Program-made: the position numbers and the translations under genes
Source of the DNA: Rotaria sp. Silwood1
Taxonomy: Eukaryota > Rotifera > Eurotatoria > Philodinida > Philodinidae
Reading direction: 5' to 3'
NCBI GenBank assembly: GCA_905250075.1
Contig: CAJNOP010000009.1
Coordinates: 3,305,581 to 3,369,580, forward strand
DNA: 64,000 nucleotides
The notes under the pieces: generated by a model
What the model saw: the letters and a program-made list of their open reading frames with translations, nothing else
Databases searched by the model: none
What the model was told of the DNA's origin: nothing
Shown here: positions 50,795-62,859 of the stretch, piece after piece
Layout of the letters: every line of letters begins with the position of its first letter
Position numbering within the stretch: position 1 is the first letter of the stretch

Positions 50795-52024
50795 ATGGAG
50801 CATGAATTATATATGAATAAGTGGTGTAATGACACTCAATTCAATACTGATGCAATGCTTATCCAACAAACACCACCATCGTCACCAAATAAAAATTTAC
50901 AAGATGATTCTGATAATGATTCTCTTACAGATGTATCAAGTATTATTGAAATAAAATCATCATTCATGAATCATGATCAAACATCAAAATATAATAATGC
51001 GTCCATGGAATGTAAGTCAACGATGCAAAACGACACTTCAACACATGATCAATATGTACCTGATGATCAATTACTTCAATCATTAGTTAACTATGCAAAT
51101 AGTTTTAATTTAGACGAAACTTTGTATTCAATAATACATTTAAAAAATCAATCAGATGCTACCAATTCAAATGAACAGCTATCAACAAATTATGTACCAT
51201 CATTATTTGAAAATGATAGATTAAGACAGCATAACTATTGCGAAGATCTAAGACATGACGCTCAATCAACAATGATAATCAAACAAGATTCAACTAAATC
51301 AATACCTTCTCATTTTTTTTCGCCGAAAAAAAGTGAAGATGACGATAATAATGATAAACATAGTGATGATAATTCAACAGTTATGGATGAATCAAAATTT
51401 GATTGGGAATATTTATCTAATCCAATAGATTGTTCGAATAAATCATCAACAAATCTATTTGAAAATTATCAAAAAACGACTAATCTTAATGAGACAAATT
51501 CAAATTATATAGAAGATTTTCAAGAACTATCTTCAGCTAGTTCGGCAAATAACATATCATCTTCATCAATTATTATTCGTGTAAAAACTAAAGATCCTGC
51601 TATTCAACAAAATAAAGACAATCAATTCTTGCATCCACATACTTCATTAATAAAACCAGTTCCAATTATCATTCGAGAAATTTTTCATAAACCTTCTCCT
51701 TGTGATCGATCAATATCAAACCATGATTCACAAATAGTATCAACTGCTGCTAATGAATTTTATCCAATTTCGAAATCAATTATCAAGCCAAAACATAAAA
51801 TAATCTATGAACCAATACCACTAACACGACATGAACATCATACAGATGAACAATCGAGAAAAATTATTATTGAATACGATCAAATCAATGTTACCGTTAA
51901 TAAAAATATCAAACAAAGAAAAGAAATCAAACGTGTTAATCCAAATCAATATATTCAACAATATGGAAATTCATTGTACACAAATGAAGTCTTTCAAAAC
52001 CTACTAACAAATATTATAGCATAA
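50795..52024 (+). CDS. Single-exon low-complexity protein of unknown function
   Basis: The first in-frame ATG gives 409 residues without introns. An acceptor-like CATACAG ends 6 bases upstream of the ATG. The protein is Ser/Asn/Asp/Gln-rich and mostly disordered by appearance, with a TPPSSP site, acidic patches (DDSDNDS, SEDDDNNDKHSDDNS) and a more ordered C-terminal third containing two related strands (SSIIIRVKTKDPAIQQ and VPIIIREIFHKPS). No signal peptide or membrane segment. I recognise no family. An uninterrupted frame of this length in AT-rich DNA, with codon use like its neighbours, argues that it is real. Confidence 0.6.
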   Translation: MEHELYMNKWCNDTQFNTDAMLIQQTPPSSPNKNLQDDSDNDSLTDVSSIIEIKSSFMNHDQTSKYNNASMECKSTMQNDTSTHDQYVPDDQLLQSLVNYANSFNLDETLYSIIHLKNQSDATNSNEQLSTNYVPSLFENDRLRQHNYCEDLRHDAQSTMIIKQDSTKSIPSHFFSPKKSEDDDNNDKHSDDNSTVMDESKFDWEYLSNPIDCSNKSSTNLFENYQKTTNLNETNSNYIEDFQELSSASSANNISSSSIIIRVKTKDPAIQQNKDNQFLHPHTSLIKPVPIIIREIFHKPSPCDRSISNHDSQIVSTAANEFYPISKSIIKPKHKIIYEPIPLTRHEHHTDEQSRKIIIEYDQINVTVNKNIKQRKEIKRVNPNQYIQQYGNSLYTNEVFQNLLTNIIA

Positions 52025-52092
52025 ACTATTCATCCGATTAAATGACTTTCTTACCAATACACAAAGAAATATTTCTCGTTTCAATTATCTTA

Positions 52093-52098
52093 AATAAA
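52093..52098 (+). terminator. Polyadenylation signal for the low-complexity gene
   Basis: AATAAA 68 bases after the stop codon. Confidence 0.45.
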
Positions 52099-53989
52099 TT
52101 ATATTAACATAGAAATTATATTTATTTTATTCGGAAAATTAGTAAAGAATGACAATTATTTGCTTCATTTAGTATTAGAAAAAAGTTTAGATCAAAGACA
52201 AAAAAAAAATGATGAAATCAGAATCATATTTTAAAGAATGACAAACAAATAAATGAAGTTTTTTTTATTAAGAAAAGATGCTTCTGGAATAAAAGTCAAT
52301 ATGGATTAGCTATCGATCTTTCTAAACTTTATTTTTTACCAGAAGTATCGGTTTAAAACAATAGAAAATATTAGGTTTTATTTAATTTGGCACTGTATAA
52401 AAATGCTTACTTTAGCCTCGATAAAAGACGGAACGTTTGTAAGAGTCGTGATCATTATCGAAACCGTCGAAATAGTAATGGCTGATAGTAACAAATCACA
52501 AAAGATAAAGTAACAGTTAAAGAATTCTTGAAGAAATCAAACTTGCAGAGTCTATTTGGTCGCACCCACACTTATACGAGGATATATTAAGAAAATTATT
52601 GTTTACATGTAAACATTCTTATGTTGACAATTAGCTAATCAAGTTTTTCACAAACTATATAATTGGTTTGTCAACAGAAAACAATCCAACAACTTTTTAT
52701 TCAATTCTTTTTACCATTCAATAAATCTTTTCTTCAACATATGCTCTATATTATGCTTGGTTTTATTTTGTTATATCCTCCAAACGTCTATAGTAATAGG
52801 GCATTCCGTTCATTGGAATCGCTGTGTAAGTTAGCCATTGTTTTTTTTTCTAATACACATAAAAAAAACTATTTGTCACAAGTCACGACGAAAGCGTTGA
52901 AGAGAAAGGTAACCAATTAGAAAACTTCATTGTCTTGCTAATTCTCAATCGAACTTATTACTCTTATCCTTATTTTCAACTTTTTACGTCTTGTTTTTCA
53001 AAAATAATTTTCGCAACTTATTAATTTTTTTTTGAATTTGTGCCCCTAATACTCTCTAAGTTGAAAATAGACAATACTTTCCTTCCGTCATCATGATGAT
53101 GTGTCAGCTCCGAGTTAGAAAATAGTAAGAAATAACTAATAGGAAAGAAAATTCTTTTGTAAAAATGAGTTTTTTTGTCGACAACAAAGCATGAAATCAT
53201 ATGAGAGCTCTTTTATAGCATATTCTGAAAAAGTTCTTTATGCTCTCTATACGAAATAAAAATTTCCATGATCATAGAACCCAATTGTCCCAGTGCACAT
53301 TCATATGAGTCAGATATGAAGAGATTTTTCTATAATAGAAACATATTCAGTAAAATTCCGTTGTGTATTCATTAAGATGTTCCTTCATCTTTGCACATTC
53401 TTCTAGAAATTCAAAACCGTTTTTAGTACAAAACAATGCACTCATAATTGAATCAAATGCTGCTTTTCTCTGAACGATTTCTTTGTAGACAATCGTATTC
53501 ATTCAAGTTAGCTTTGAGACTAATAACTATGCTAGTGATACATTTCACTGTGAACGAATTCCGTCTACACTATTCAAAATTCAACATAGACAATTGACTT
53601 AAATAAGTTTGACAATAAAAATTTGATTTTCGTCTTTTAGCTATTGAAATGGCAAAATATTGTCAGTGACAAATCTTATTCTTCAGAAAAAAAAGTGCTA
53701 TCAAACATTGAACCAAAATGTTACGGATTGTTGACAGCATTGTTTTAAGAACGCTCTTCATAGCAACGATTGTCTCTCTTTTTTTCACTGACTTCTGAAT
53801 TTTCCATCTGTATTCATCTGATTAGACTTTTCACTATACCGTTTATTTTCACCTGAGTACATCGAAAATAAAAAATAAAAAATAGAAGCAAAGAAACAAA
53901 GAAAAAAACAGAAAAGTAATCATACAAAAATAAACAAATGAAACGAAATCAATGAAAATACCATAAAACAAAAAAAAATACACTGTTGT
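52099..53989. other. Intergenic region between convergent genes
   Basis: AT-rich DNA with no supported gene. Downstream ends of the low-complexity gene (left) and of the WD40 gene (right) meet here. No repeat with clear ends was found. Confidence 0.5.
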
Positions 53990-55923
53990 TTATTGTTTAT
54001 TATTTAATATTTTCGAATTTAATGGTATATCAACATCAATCCAATGTAATAAACCTTGATGTGTTCCAATAACAATTGCCATTTTATCTATTGTCCAATG
54101 ATAATCAAGAAATGATGATGAGATATTATCGAAGGATTCAACTTGTCTCATCTAAATGATATTTTGATTTTTGTCTTAAATAAATCAAAATTAAATAAAA
54201 AAAAATTTACAGTTAAAAAACGAAAATCATAAATTTTTATTTTTGCCAGACGTGTATCATAAACTGAAATTAAATGATTAGGTGATGCTAAACTACATTT
54301 CAATTTTTCTAATTGTCCAAATGCATCTAATATTTCATTTCGAATGGGTTCACTAAATAATGAAATATTTAATCAAATGAATATTTATTACAGATTTACA
54401 TACCGACTGGCTCGTTTATCCCAAATAAGTATTTGTTGTCGATGTCGACCAACAATAATATCATTTGTTTTCCATGTACAATCAGCTAAATGTTCTTTTC
54501 CATTACAATTTAATGTTAATCCAATTGCTTGATGTTCAAAATCATAAATATTTAATCGATTTTGATAAGCAAGAAGAAGCTAAAAATAAAATCATTGCGA
54601 ATAAAAAGAAAAACAATAGGATTCAATTGTTTGTATATACAAGATTAGATTCAATAGGATTCCATTTTAATTGATGAAGAACTCCATAATTAGCAAATGT
54701 CAATTGATAAGATAAATTATATTGAGATGCATTATAAATTTTGACTGTTCCATTTAAATGACTAATTGCAATTTGATCAGAGGATTCATTATAATCAATT
54801 GATGATGGTGTTAAACGTATTGTTTCATCAAGCCACTTGAAAAATAAAAGAACTTAAGAAAAAGAAAATACAATAATAATTAATTTACTTTTAAATTTTG
54901 TATAGTAGAACTATCATGTTCAGTCTTATAAATCAATGAACCTTTTTGAGTTCGATTTAATGTTGGTAAAGTCGTTAAACCAACTCTAAATGAAATAATA
55001 ATGTAGGTGAAGAGAACATTAGAAACCGCATTCTTTATGCCCAAAATAAAGAATATCTTATTAGTTGAAAATGTTAATAGTTTTTTTTTAAGCCTTTCTA
55101 CGGTACACCATAACCATTAGTGACTGGAAAATAATTTGACACAATGTATTTTATTATTCAACCTCTTGAGGTTGACTGCAAAAATTCGAAAATATTTGAG
55201 TTTGAATCAAAGTTTTCTTTTATTTTCAAATATAGGTTCAACATTTCTTAATGTTCTTTGGGTTAACAGGTATGAGCCGGCCTTTGAAAGTACCGTATAC
55301 GTTATGTTACGAATTTCTTTTTTGCATAGAATTAAAGACGGGATTGTTCTCTACATAGTGGCATAAAAATCAAGAGGTTCAGAACAATCATTTAATAATG
55401 CTCCTTTAAGAGACTGACAAATGAAGGAAGATTTTTTCAAATTACTTTCCAATAACCAACTAATAAAAAAAACACAAACACTATTGTCTTTGAATCATAC
55501 TTGATCTGTTTTCGAGATGGTCGATAGATAGTATTTGAAAGCCAACATAAATGATCGATTTGAAAACCAAAATGATTTGTATCCACTGATTCGCATAAAA
55601 GTTCATCGTTCTAAATATTTCGACATTAATTAAAACATCATGAAAAAATTATAAACTTTTTCTATGTGAATTTTCGATGAAATACAATAGATATTTTTAA
55701 TGTTCATTAAAAAAAAATTTGATTTGTACTTTTAACAATTATCGAATAACATTGTAAATACAAGAGAAATGAAGTCAAATCAATAACTTACATTGAGATT
55801 AATTTGTCCAAACGTAAAACCATCAGATGTATTGTAACAAAATAGACGAGAAGCTGAATGAATATTTGAAAGAAAAAATCGACGATAAACCCAATTGTTT
55901 GTTAGTGTTACATCTGATTCCAT
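53990..55923 (-). CDS. WD40-repeat protein, possibly WDR73-like
   Basis: Seven exons on the minus strand: 55792-55923, 55501-55610, 54889-54985, 54641-54835, 54404-54579, 54211-54352, 53990-54151, giving 337 residues with all junctions in frame. Blade-like strands are seen in each exon: DQIAISHLNGTVKIYNAS, NRLNIYDFEHQAIGL, NDIIVGRHRQQILIWDKRAS, NHLISVYDTRLAKIKIYDF, and the last blade MAIVIGTHQGLLHWIDVD. Length, weak GH/WD signatures, the order of blades and the closing W-x(n)-LLHWIDVD resemble WDR73, a gamma-tubulin/Integrator-associated propeller, but the identity is low and other divergent WD40 families are possible. The first ATG is preceded by an ATTTAG acceptor-like site. Confidence 0.6.
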
Positions 55924-57399
55924 TTTAAAATAACTAAATATCTACAATTCAATATTATTCTCTTTTCATGTATTCAAATACAAACGTGTGCATACTAAAG
56001 AATGGCTTCTGGAGTATTTCTTGAATACTTAAATAGACATTTAATCAATTTCAGCAAATCTTGATTTTAAAAATTTATCTTTCGATGTGATTCATTTCTA
56101 TTTCTTATGGATATTCTTTCTCTTTTTCATCTTCCTAGTTCTTAAAGAGACATAACTGATTAGATTAAGACTTTTTTCGAGAAAATTTGGGTTTTCCATA
56201 AATTATATACAGATTCATTACGATTCCCATCAAACTTTATTCGATAAACCTGAAATTTTTTTTGAACATACCTTTGGCTAAATCTCAGACGTATTTTTGA
56301 ACATTTTCGAAAGCGTGATTTTCTTTAAAGAGACGAATACGTAAAAGTTCAGAACCCTATAAATCTAGATAGGAAGCCAAAAATGAAAATGATCAATTTC
56401 GCTTGTGGGGAATATTTCTAAGTATTTGCGTTAGAGATTTCAACTCGATCAGGCAAAGCTAGAGATAGATCGTTAGCAAGCACGATTGAGAAAGCTTCTG
56501 TTGTACATTATGCTAAGTAAATGAAAAGAATTTTAATGTAATTGCTATGAAAAATATTCTTAAGTTCAGTACTTCGCTAACAGTATGCCGTTTAGAGTCG
56601 TTGACCTGTTAATAAACAAGATTTAAACTCAAAAAACGACAAAATCGAAGATGAGTTCGTTCATTTCATAAAAAAAGAGAAAATGTAAATGAAAAACTAA
56701 GAATGTGAAGCAAAAATAAATTACGAAAAACATTGTTTTTGAAAGCTGCGACAAATAGATTGCTCCTTGGTCTCATATGTAAAAAAAAGTTATAAATACT
56801 TAGGTAAATAAAACTATGGGCTTTGGTAGAAAATAGAAAGACAAATCTTTAAAAAGAATTTGCTGAAATTATTGAAAAGATGTTCGAATGATTCCAAAAA
56901 ATCTTGAAACGGTCATTCTTTATAGGACACTCGTTACTTCAAAAACAAACTTTTGAATAAAAAACAAAAACCTAAAATAGAAACATGTATCAAGAAGACA
57001 GTAATATTGTACTTATTTCAATAGTTGATTATTTGTATCAAAAAATAAAATGAATTAAATTTGAATAATCACGCATGATGATGATGACAAGCAATATAGA
57101 ATACTGATACTGACAGTTGATCACAAAAAAAAAGAAACAATGTTTGATTTTGCCTGATGATATCGAAAGAAAGGTTTTCAGAAAAAAATAAGACAAGTAC
57201 TTCAATATGACACTTTTTAATAATATGCATATGAAATAGGCGAGAATCAAGCGAGCAACAAGAATTCAAAAATATTATTGGTATATACGGAAGCAAATCT
57301 TTTAATAGAAGGGACATCTATCGTTATTTGTCGCATGTAAAAAATGTGTATTACTATTTCTCAATGATCGAACAAGAAGAGTCATTTTAGAATGGTTGC
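55924..57399. other. Intergenic region upstream of the WD40 gene
   Basis: AT-rich, no supported gene or repeat. Contains the promoter side of the minus-strand WD40 gene. Confidence 0.5.
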
Positions 57400-57620
57400 A
57401 CAGTGCCCGCGCGAAGGATCTAATATTATGGGGGTATATGGCGAATTGGGACGGAGGCGTAAAGGAGTGTTTTCAGGAGAAATCTGCAAAAAAATCGTAA
57501 AATTTAGGTTGATATCGGCTCGTGTGGCTGGAGAAAACTGAAAATTTTTGATTATTAGGGGGGGGGGGGGGGGGAGGTACACTCTCCGCTCGTGTGGGGT
57601 CTATGGTTGCACCTTCGTCT
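57400..57620. repeat. G-rich foreign-looking segment with a G17 tract
   Basis: A stretch clearly richer in G and C than its surroundings (GCCCGCGCGAAGG near 57406, GGGACGGAGGCG near 57448). It contains an uninterrupted run of 17 G at 57558-57574. The word GCTCGTGTGG occurs twice (about 57517 and 57588). No terminal inverted repeats or target duplications were found. Possibly the remnant of an inserted element. Confidence 0.5.
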
Positions 57621-59558
57621 TTCATGCAAATATATGAATGCAACACCAATATCAAAATCAGTATTCAATGTTTTGTAGAATAGTTGATTCAAATGATCAT
57701 CATAAGTCAATATTCTTGCTCCACATTATTCAAGACTTTTGGCTGAACAAAATTGATTTTAATTTTCTGACAAGATTCTTGCATTCTCGTGTATGGTTCT
57801 ATGTTTTGTTCTGAATCTGATATCTTTATTACAACAAAGATAAATGATGAAAGAAAATGATTTATTTACATAAAACATACATGCCTATCATTATAATTCA
57901 TCATCTTTATATTGGTCAACTGTTGAAATCCATAGTGATAGGACATACACCACAATCAGAACTGGTTTTGGTGTCTCAGATTGGTTTTAATTTTGTTGCT
58001 GTTTTTGAGATAGTAAAAGAGAGATTATATTAAATAGATAAATGTAGTATGCTTTTTCTGTAAATTCGATTATACATGTCCCATTGAAATGAACTTTTGA
58101 CACAACATTATATAACAAAACAAGTTCCTCAGGTTAAATGTAATAAATAGAAATTAAAATTTTAAATTATGAAAGAAACATTGTGAAACAACTATATTAG
58201 TTTCATTAACTATACGAAATGACTTGTTTCACAAATAGTTTGAAGAGATTTCGTACGTTCTGTTTTAAACAACTTCCAGGTGTCACGTACTTACTCTGAA
58301 TGTGCCCTTTTTGAAAATATATCAAGAACATATGCATGTGTTAACCTTTTATAATTCCCATAACGGTTCCAGAAGAGCCACTGATACGATAACTACAGTA
58401 ATAGAGTACCAGTCCTCTCAATACACCAATAGTATAAGCAAATCAACTAGGCGTGCTACCCTTCATACTTGACAGTTTGGTCACTCCAGTAACCAAGAAA
58501 GGTAAAGGGTTAAAGATTGATATGTCTTCTTTCCATAACATGTAAGGAACAAAATAAAACTCATTTTTATCAGACACGTGCTACAATAGATTAACATATC
58601 AAAAACGCTGCAAGAGAAACACGATTAAAAGTACATACGATAATACTGTTTCGACGAACTAACCAAATGTAGATAAGTTGTTTTACGAATTTCTAATGCT
58701 TTCCAATATACTTAGACTTTATACTCGAGAAAATGTTGGATGGATCGAGCTTTATTGTTGATTAAACAGTAGAAAGCATATGATGTACTCTCCATTGTCG
58801 TTCAGAATAATAGAAGGATATTAACTGGACATAATGATAAACCATAGAGAGACAAAAAGACATTAAAATTGTTCATTATTTTTCATTTCAAACATATACA
58901 CCTAACTTATTCATTCTTAAGAACATCTGTATATGCAGGATAGGCATGGAATGACATCAGAATGGTTCTAAAACACTTTGTTTTAAAAACCATACAGTGT
59001 GTATTGAATCTTTTCTTCTATACAGTGAAATATATTTTTTTCGAGGCTAACAATGGCAAGTGTATATTGATTGATAAGATAGAGTAAGATCCAGAGTATT
59101 CTCCATAACATCCAAATTGAGAAACAACTATTTCGAAATATTTTCTCTTGTTTAACTTGATCAACAACTTGAAACAAGACATCGATGCTCGAACTCTGCT
59201 TCAAGTATGTATTTAAATCTTTCTAATTGGTATGGGATCAATTAAGATCAATGGAAAATATCCATTTGTTATGGTTTTAGCTTCGATTCAGGCAAACATG
59301 ATTTAAGAGTGAGTGTTGTTCTCAAACCGTATCACTATAGAAACAAAGTGGTTTTCAAACGTATACCAAGTTTTAAAGAATTGCTATTCGGCACAAGAAA
59401 ACATACATTATAATTATTATGGTTTCATGAAAAGTGAAAATTGTTCTCAGTGTAATTAAAATGAATCGATCAAATATCTTAGATTAGTTTCATTGTAACT
59501 ATGCTCTTGATTTCTTCGTTGAAAATTTACTTCATAAACACTTATTATTATAAGTATA
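57621..59558. other. Intergenic region downstream of legumain
   Basis: No supported gene. A minus-strand stretch around 58375-58470 can be read as a short hydrophobic peptide but is broken by a stop; I do not call it. Confidence 0.45.
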
Positions 59559-59564
59559 TTTATT
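59559..59564 (-). terminator. Polyadenylation signal for legumain
   Basis: AATAAA on the minus strand, 41 bases after the stop codon. Confidence 0.55.
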
Positions 59565-59605
59565 TGAAAATAAAATTCGATTTAATACATGAGCAATTGA
59601 ATAAA

Positions 59606-61491
59606 TTAATAGTTAAAGTCAAGTCGGTTCTGGCATACTTGATCAACAGCTTGATTTATAGTAAAATCAAGTAAACCTATTTCACACAAGTTAGCCATGA
59701 TATAAAGCTTATTAAGAACAAATTCATTCTAGAACAGAAAAAAAAAATAAAATCAATGACGATAAACAAAATTAGCCTTAACAAACCTGAAGATCGAAAC
59801 ATTTTTTATGAATACGTTGTGTAACAGATCTATAACAATCATGTTGGGTCAATTTCATACGTTTTTGGATAATCATTTCCAAATAGTTTCCACGATTTAA
59901 TGACAATGCTATTGAAGCTATTTGATACATACTATTGGAAATTATGTTTCGATCCTAAATGAAACTAATTATGTGGTTTTATTGCGACAAAAACAAAGAA
60001 TAGTCCAACATACATTGTATAATTGAGCGAGTTCAATTTGTAATTCTTTTTTCTCAATTGAATTCTCTTTAGCAACTGCCAAACGATGCTTAACTATTTC
60101 AATACGAACATCTTCAGCACGCACAGCATCTTGCTATATGTATAGAAAAAAAAAGAGAAATGCTTATCGGTTGATTGAACTATTTATCTATCTTACTCTC
60201 AGTAAATTATTATACCGATTCACAAAAATATTATCTTTGAGTATATTCGATTTTTGTACACTTTGAAATTCACTTACATTATGAAATTTAGCTAAATTCT
60301 AAAAGAAAAAAAAAATTCGAAAACTATCAAAGAATCCTATTCGCTTACAAGATCTCCGTATTGCATAACATGACTGGTATTTGTTTTCTTTTGGGTTATT
60401 AAATATTGTTGATATAATGTTTCTTTATCAATTTGTTCAGCATCGGAATCTTCCATCCAAACAACTGAATAAACATCACCTAAATATGTACCGCGTAATA
60501 AATCATGGTAACAAGCATATGATGATTCTTGAGCATTTGCTGCTGTGGTTCCATAAACATTTATTTTATCGGATAGAATATCTTCAAGCATTGAACCAGA
60601 TTCACAAGCTTCAATATAAATAACCATCTAAGATGATTAAATGTATTTCTATTATATCTTTTTTTTTTGATAAATATAACACACTAACTTGTTTATATTT
60701 CTTTTGATTGTACATCGTAGTAATTGTTTGATTGAAGTCTTTAGCATAGAGCTACCAGAAAAGATATAGTGTTTTACGAGTAATGTCCACATATGAAAAC
60801 ATACCACATCAGATGGGAATGCAACTAAACCTATTCAAAAAAGAATTATCATATCTAGATCAAAATCAAAAAAACACTGTAACCTACCAACAGCACCGTG
60901 ATCGGTATAATAGATAAAAACATTATCATCGGGACCACTACAAATGAAGTGATATAAAAGGAATGTACAAAATTATGATAGCTTCTTACCTTTCAAGCAC
61001 TTTGCCACTACCAACATTTCGCATCGCTTCTTTATTGCCAAGCAAAACATTAATAAAATTAGCTGGTGTTACATCCTATTGTAAAATATTATTAAATCAA
61101 CAAAGACTTAATTCAATGTTACTTTGCCAGTGTAGTCATGAGGTACTCCATGGTAAACATCTTCTCCTTTAGGATGATTAATAACAATACCTTTTGTCGG
61201 ATTTCTGGAACAAAAAACACCAGAAACGAATTGAAAATATACGTGTTAACAACAGAAGTATTTAACTCACCGCCAATGATGAGCTAAATCATCGTACATC
61301 ATAACAATAATATTTGAATCTGGAATACCATTTCTATGTAGAATTTGATAAGCATGACATACATCAGCTTGATGACGATAGTTCACCCAATCACGAGAGC
61401 CAGCTACAAGTACTGCCCAATTCGCTGCCCAACTAGCACTTATTCCGAATAAGATTAGACTTAGAACAGAGAGTAATAGTTGTCGATGCAT
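59606..61491 (-). CDS. LGMN: Legumain (asparaginyl endopeptidase, peptidase family C13)
   Basis: A lysosomal cysteine protease cutting after Asn/Asp. Eleven exons on the minus strand: 61271-61491, 61123-61204, 60990-61075, 60888-60937, 60805-60830, 60689-60751, 60349-60627, 60197-60298, 60014-60133, 59787-59954, 59606-59728; 439 residues versus 433 in the human enzyme. Residues 1-22 form a signal peptide. The S1-pocket region reads [15 protein letters not shown] (Arg39). Catalytic His143 is in YYTDHGAVG and Cys184 in [33 protein letters not shown] and [10 protein letters not shown] are family signatures. The C-terminal death-domain-like prodomain is present ([30 protein letters not shown]). 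All catalytic residues and the frame are intact. Exon 5 is only 26 bases. An acceptor-like CACAG lies 12 bases before the ATG. Confidence 0.95.
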
Positions 61492-62462
61492 TATATTGGT
61501 ATCTGTGTATTGATTGGATGAGGAAAAAAGAGTGTTAACAAAGGGTCTGAATTACAGATTTATTTATCTTCAGTTTTTTCACGATAATACAAGTCAACAA
61601 TGGTCTTTTCAATAGTGATATTGCATTTTGTATGTAAGAAAGATAACGCAACTTATTTTTAGACGATCATATCAACAAAAAATAGACATGGGATCAAGTC
61701 CACATGTATAAATTGCCGCAAAATCGCATAAGAAAAAATGTAGAATAGATGTCTGTACCAAAAAAGTAAGAAAGTCGCATTGAATAGTATTTCACAATTG
61801 AAGACAGTTTTGTTTTAAACATTTCTTTGTTCATACGGTTGATGGTGGATCTAATAACAATCAAAATATCGAACATATATTTTGATTAGTTCTTTAAGAT
61901 AATGAAAATTGTTTGCAATGATTTATTATCTAACTATCATTTAAAAAACTGCCTAAAGAAATAAGCAACATAACGAAATATTCATTTTCATGACATTCAA
62001 TAAATCTAATAAACTACTGTTTGAACTCTAAAAAAAGAAAACCTAAGTAGCAACTGACTAAGAATGATCGAAATATTTTATTTGTAATTGTCAGCTGATA
62101 ATATGTTGACCTACTTAACTATTCTACGAATAAAAGTGACTATGTTCTCTACTTCATTGATTGTTATTGAACCTGAATTACAGAATAATGATATATCAAT
62201 CAATTAGAATATGATTGACTTATTAATAACTCGATTCAATTCAATGAGATGATGTTGTTTGTTCTGATAGGGCTATTTCCTAATTGAGGACAAAATTAAG
62301 CAAATTAGCCTGAAAATGTCCGCAATATGGAATACAGAAGTTTATATTGATCACATTTTTATCGCGTTTCCAAATTGCGAACACTTTTTATTTCTTAAAT
62401 AATTAATTGCTTTAACTGAGAACAATTTATTTTAACGAAGAAAATACATAATAAAAAAAACT
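61492..62462. other. Intergenic region upstream of legumain
   Basis: AT-rich; nothing recognised beyond the presumed legumain promoter. Confidence 0.5.
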
Positions 62463-62651
62463 TATTCTTCATCACTGCTATCTAAAGCATCTTTTATAAT
62501 CTTGATGTAACGATGAGAGATGGATCTTAAAATTTTTTGATAAGCATCGAAATCATTATCATGCATGTATAATTTCTTCGCTGACATAAGTTTAATATCA
62601 CCTTGTATATATTTTCCTTCTCTTGGCCTTGTTGGTCTTTTTTGTGCTTGT
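62463..62651 (-). pseudogene. Coding-looking C-terminal fragment of an unknown protein, cut by a MITE
   Basis: The minus strand reads 62 codons ending in SSDEE-stop, with content typical of protein (PTRPREGKYIQGDIKLMSAKK, then KILRSISHRYIKIIKDAL). Going upstream, the frame hits TGA exactly where the MITE at 62652 begins (the TIR supplies CACTGA). No continuation was found beyond the MITE. It could be a gene end severed by the insertion, a terminal exon whose acceptor I cannot see, or chance. Family unknown. Confidence 0.35.
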
Positions 62652-62859
62652 CAGTGGCGTAGCCAGGAATTTTTGAGTCATGGGCAATTCATCAGCCGAA
62701 CTATTTTGAGTTACGGGCAGCTAAGGGCAACCGTTATGATTTCAAAAATATGTATGGGCAATAACTGTTCAAGCATTGCATAGCTCAATAACTCCATGGG
62801 CAATAACTTTTGAAGCTATGCGCAATTGCCCAATGGCCCTACCCCTGGCTACGCCACTG
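62652..62859. mobile_element. 208-bp MITE with CAGTGGCGTAGCCAGG ends
   Basis: The left end CAGTGGCGTAGCCAGG and the right end CCTGGCTACGCCACTG are perfect 16-bp inverted repeats; internally GGGCAAT-type words recur in both orientations. The CAG...CTG ends resemble hAT-type MITEs, but the 8-bp flanks (GTGCTTGT and ATAAGGAT) do not match, so the class is not settled. No transposase. Confidence 0.75.

Noticed and set aside
54344..54674. Two plus-strand frames opposite the WD40 gene
   Set aside because: Antisense of spliced WD40 exons that join in frame on the minus strand.
57382..57655. Minus-strand frames with Pro runs
   Set aside because: Produced by translating the G17 tract; no independent support.
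58375..58500. Minus-strand hydrophobic peptide with YRISGSSG
   Set aside because: Broken by a stop and matched to no family; too short to call.
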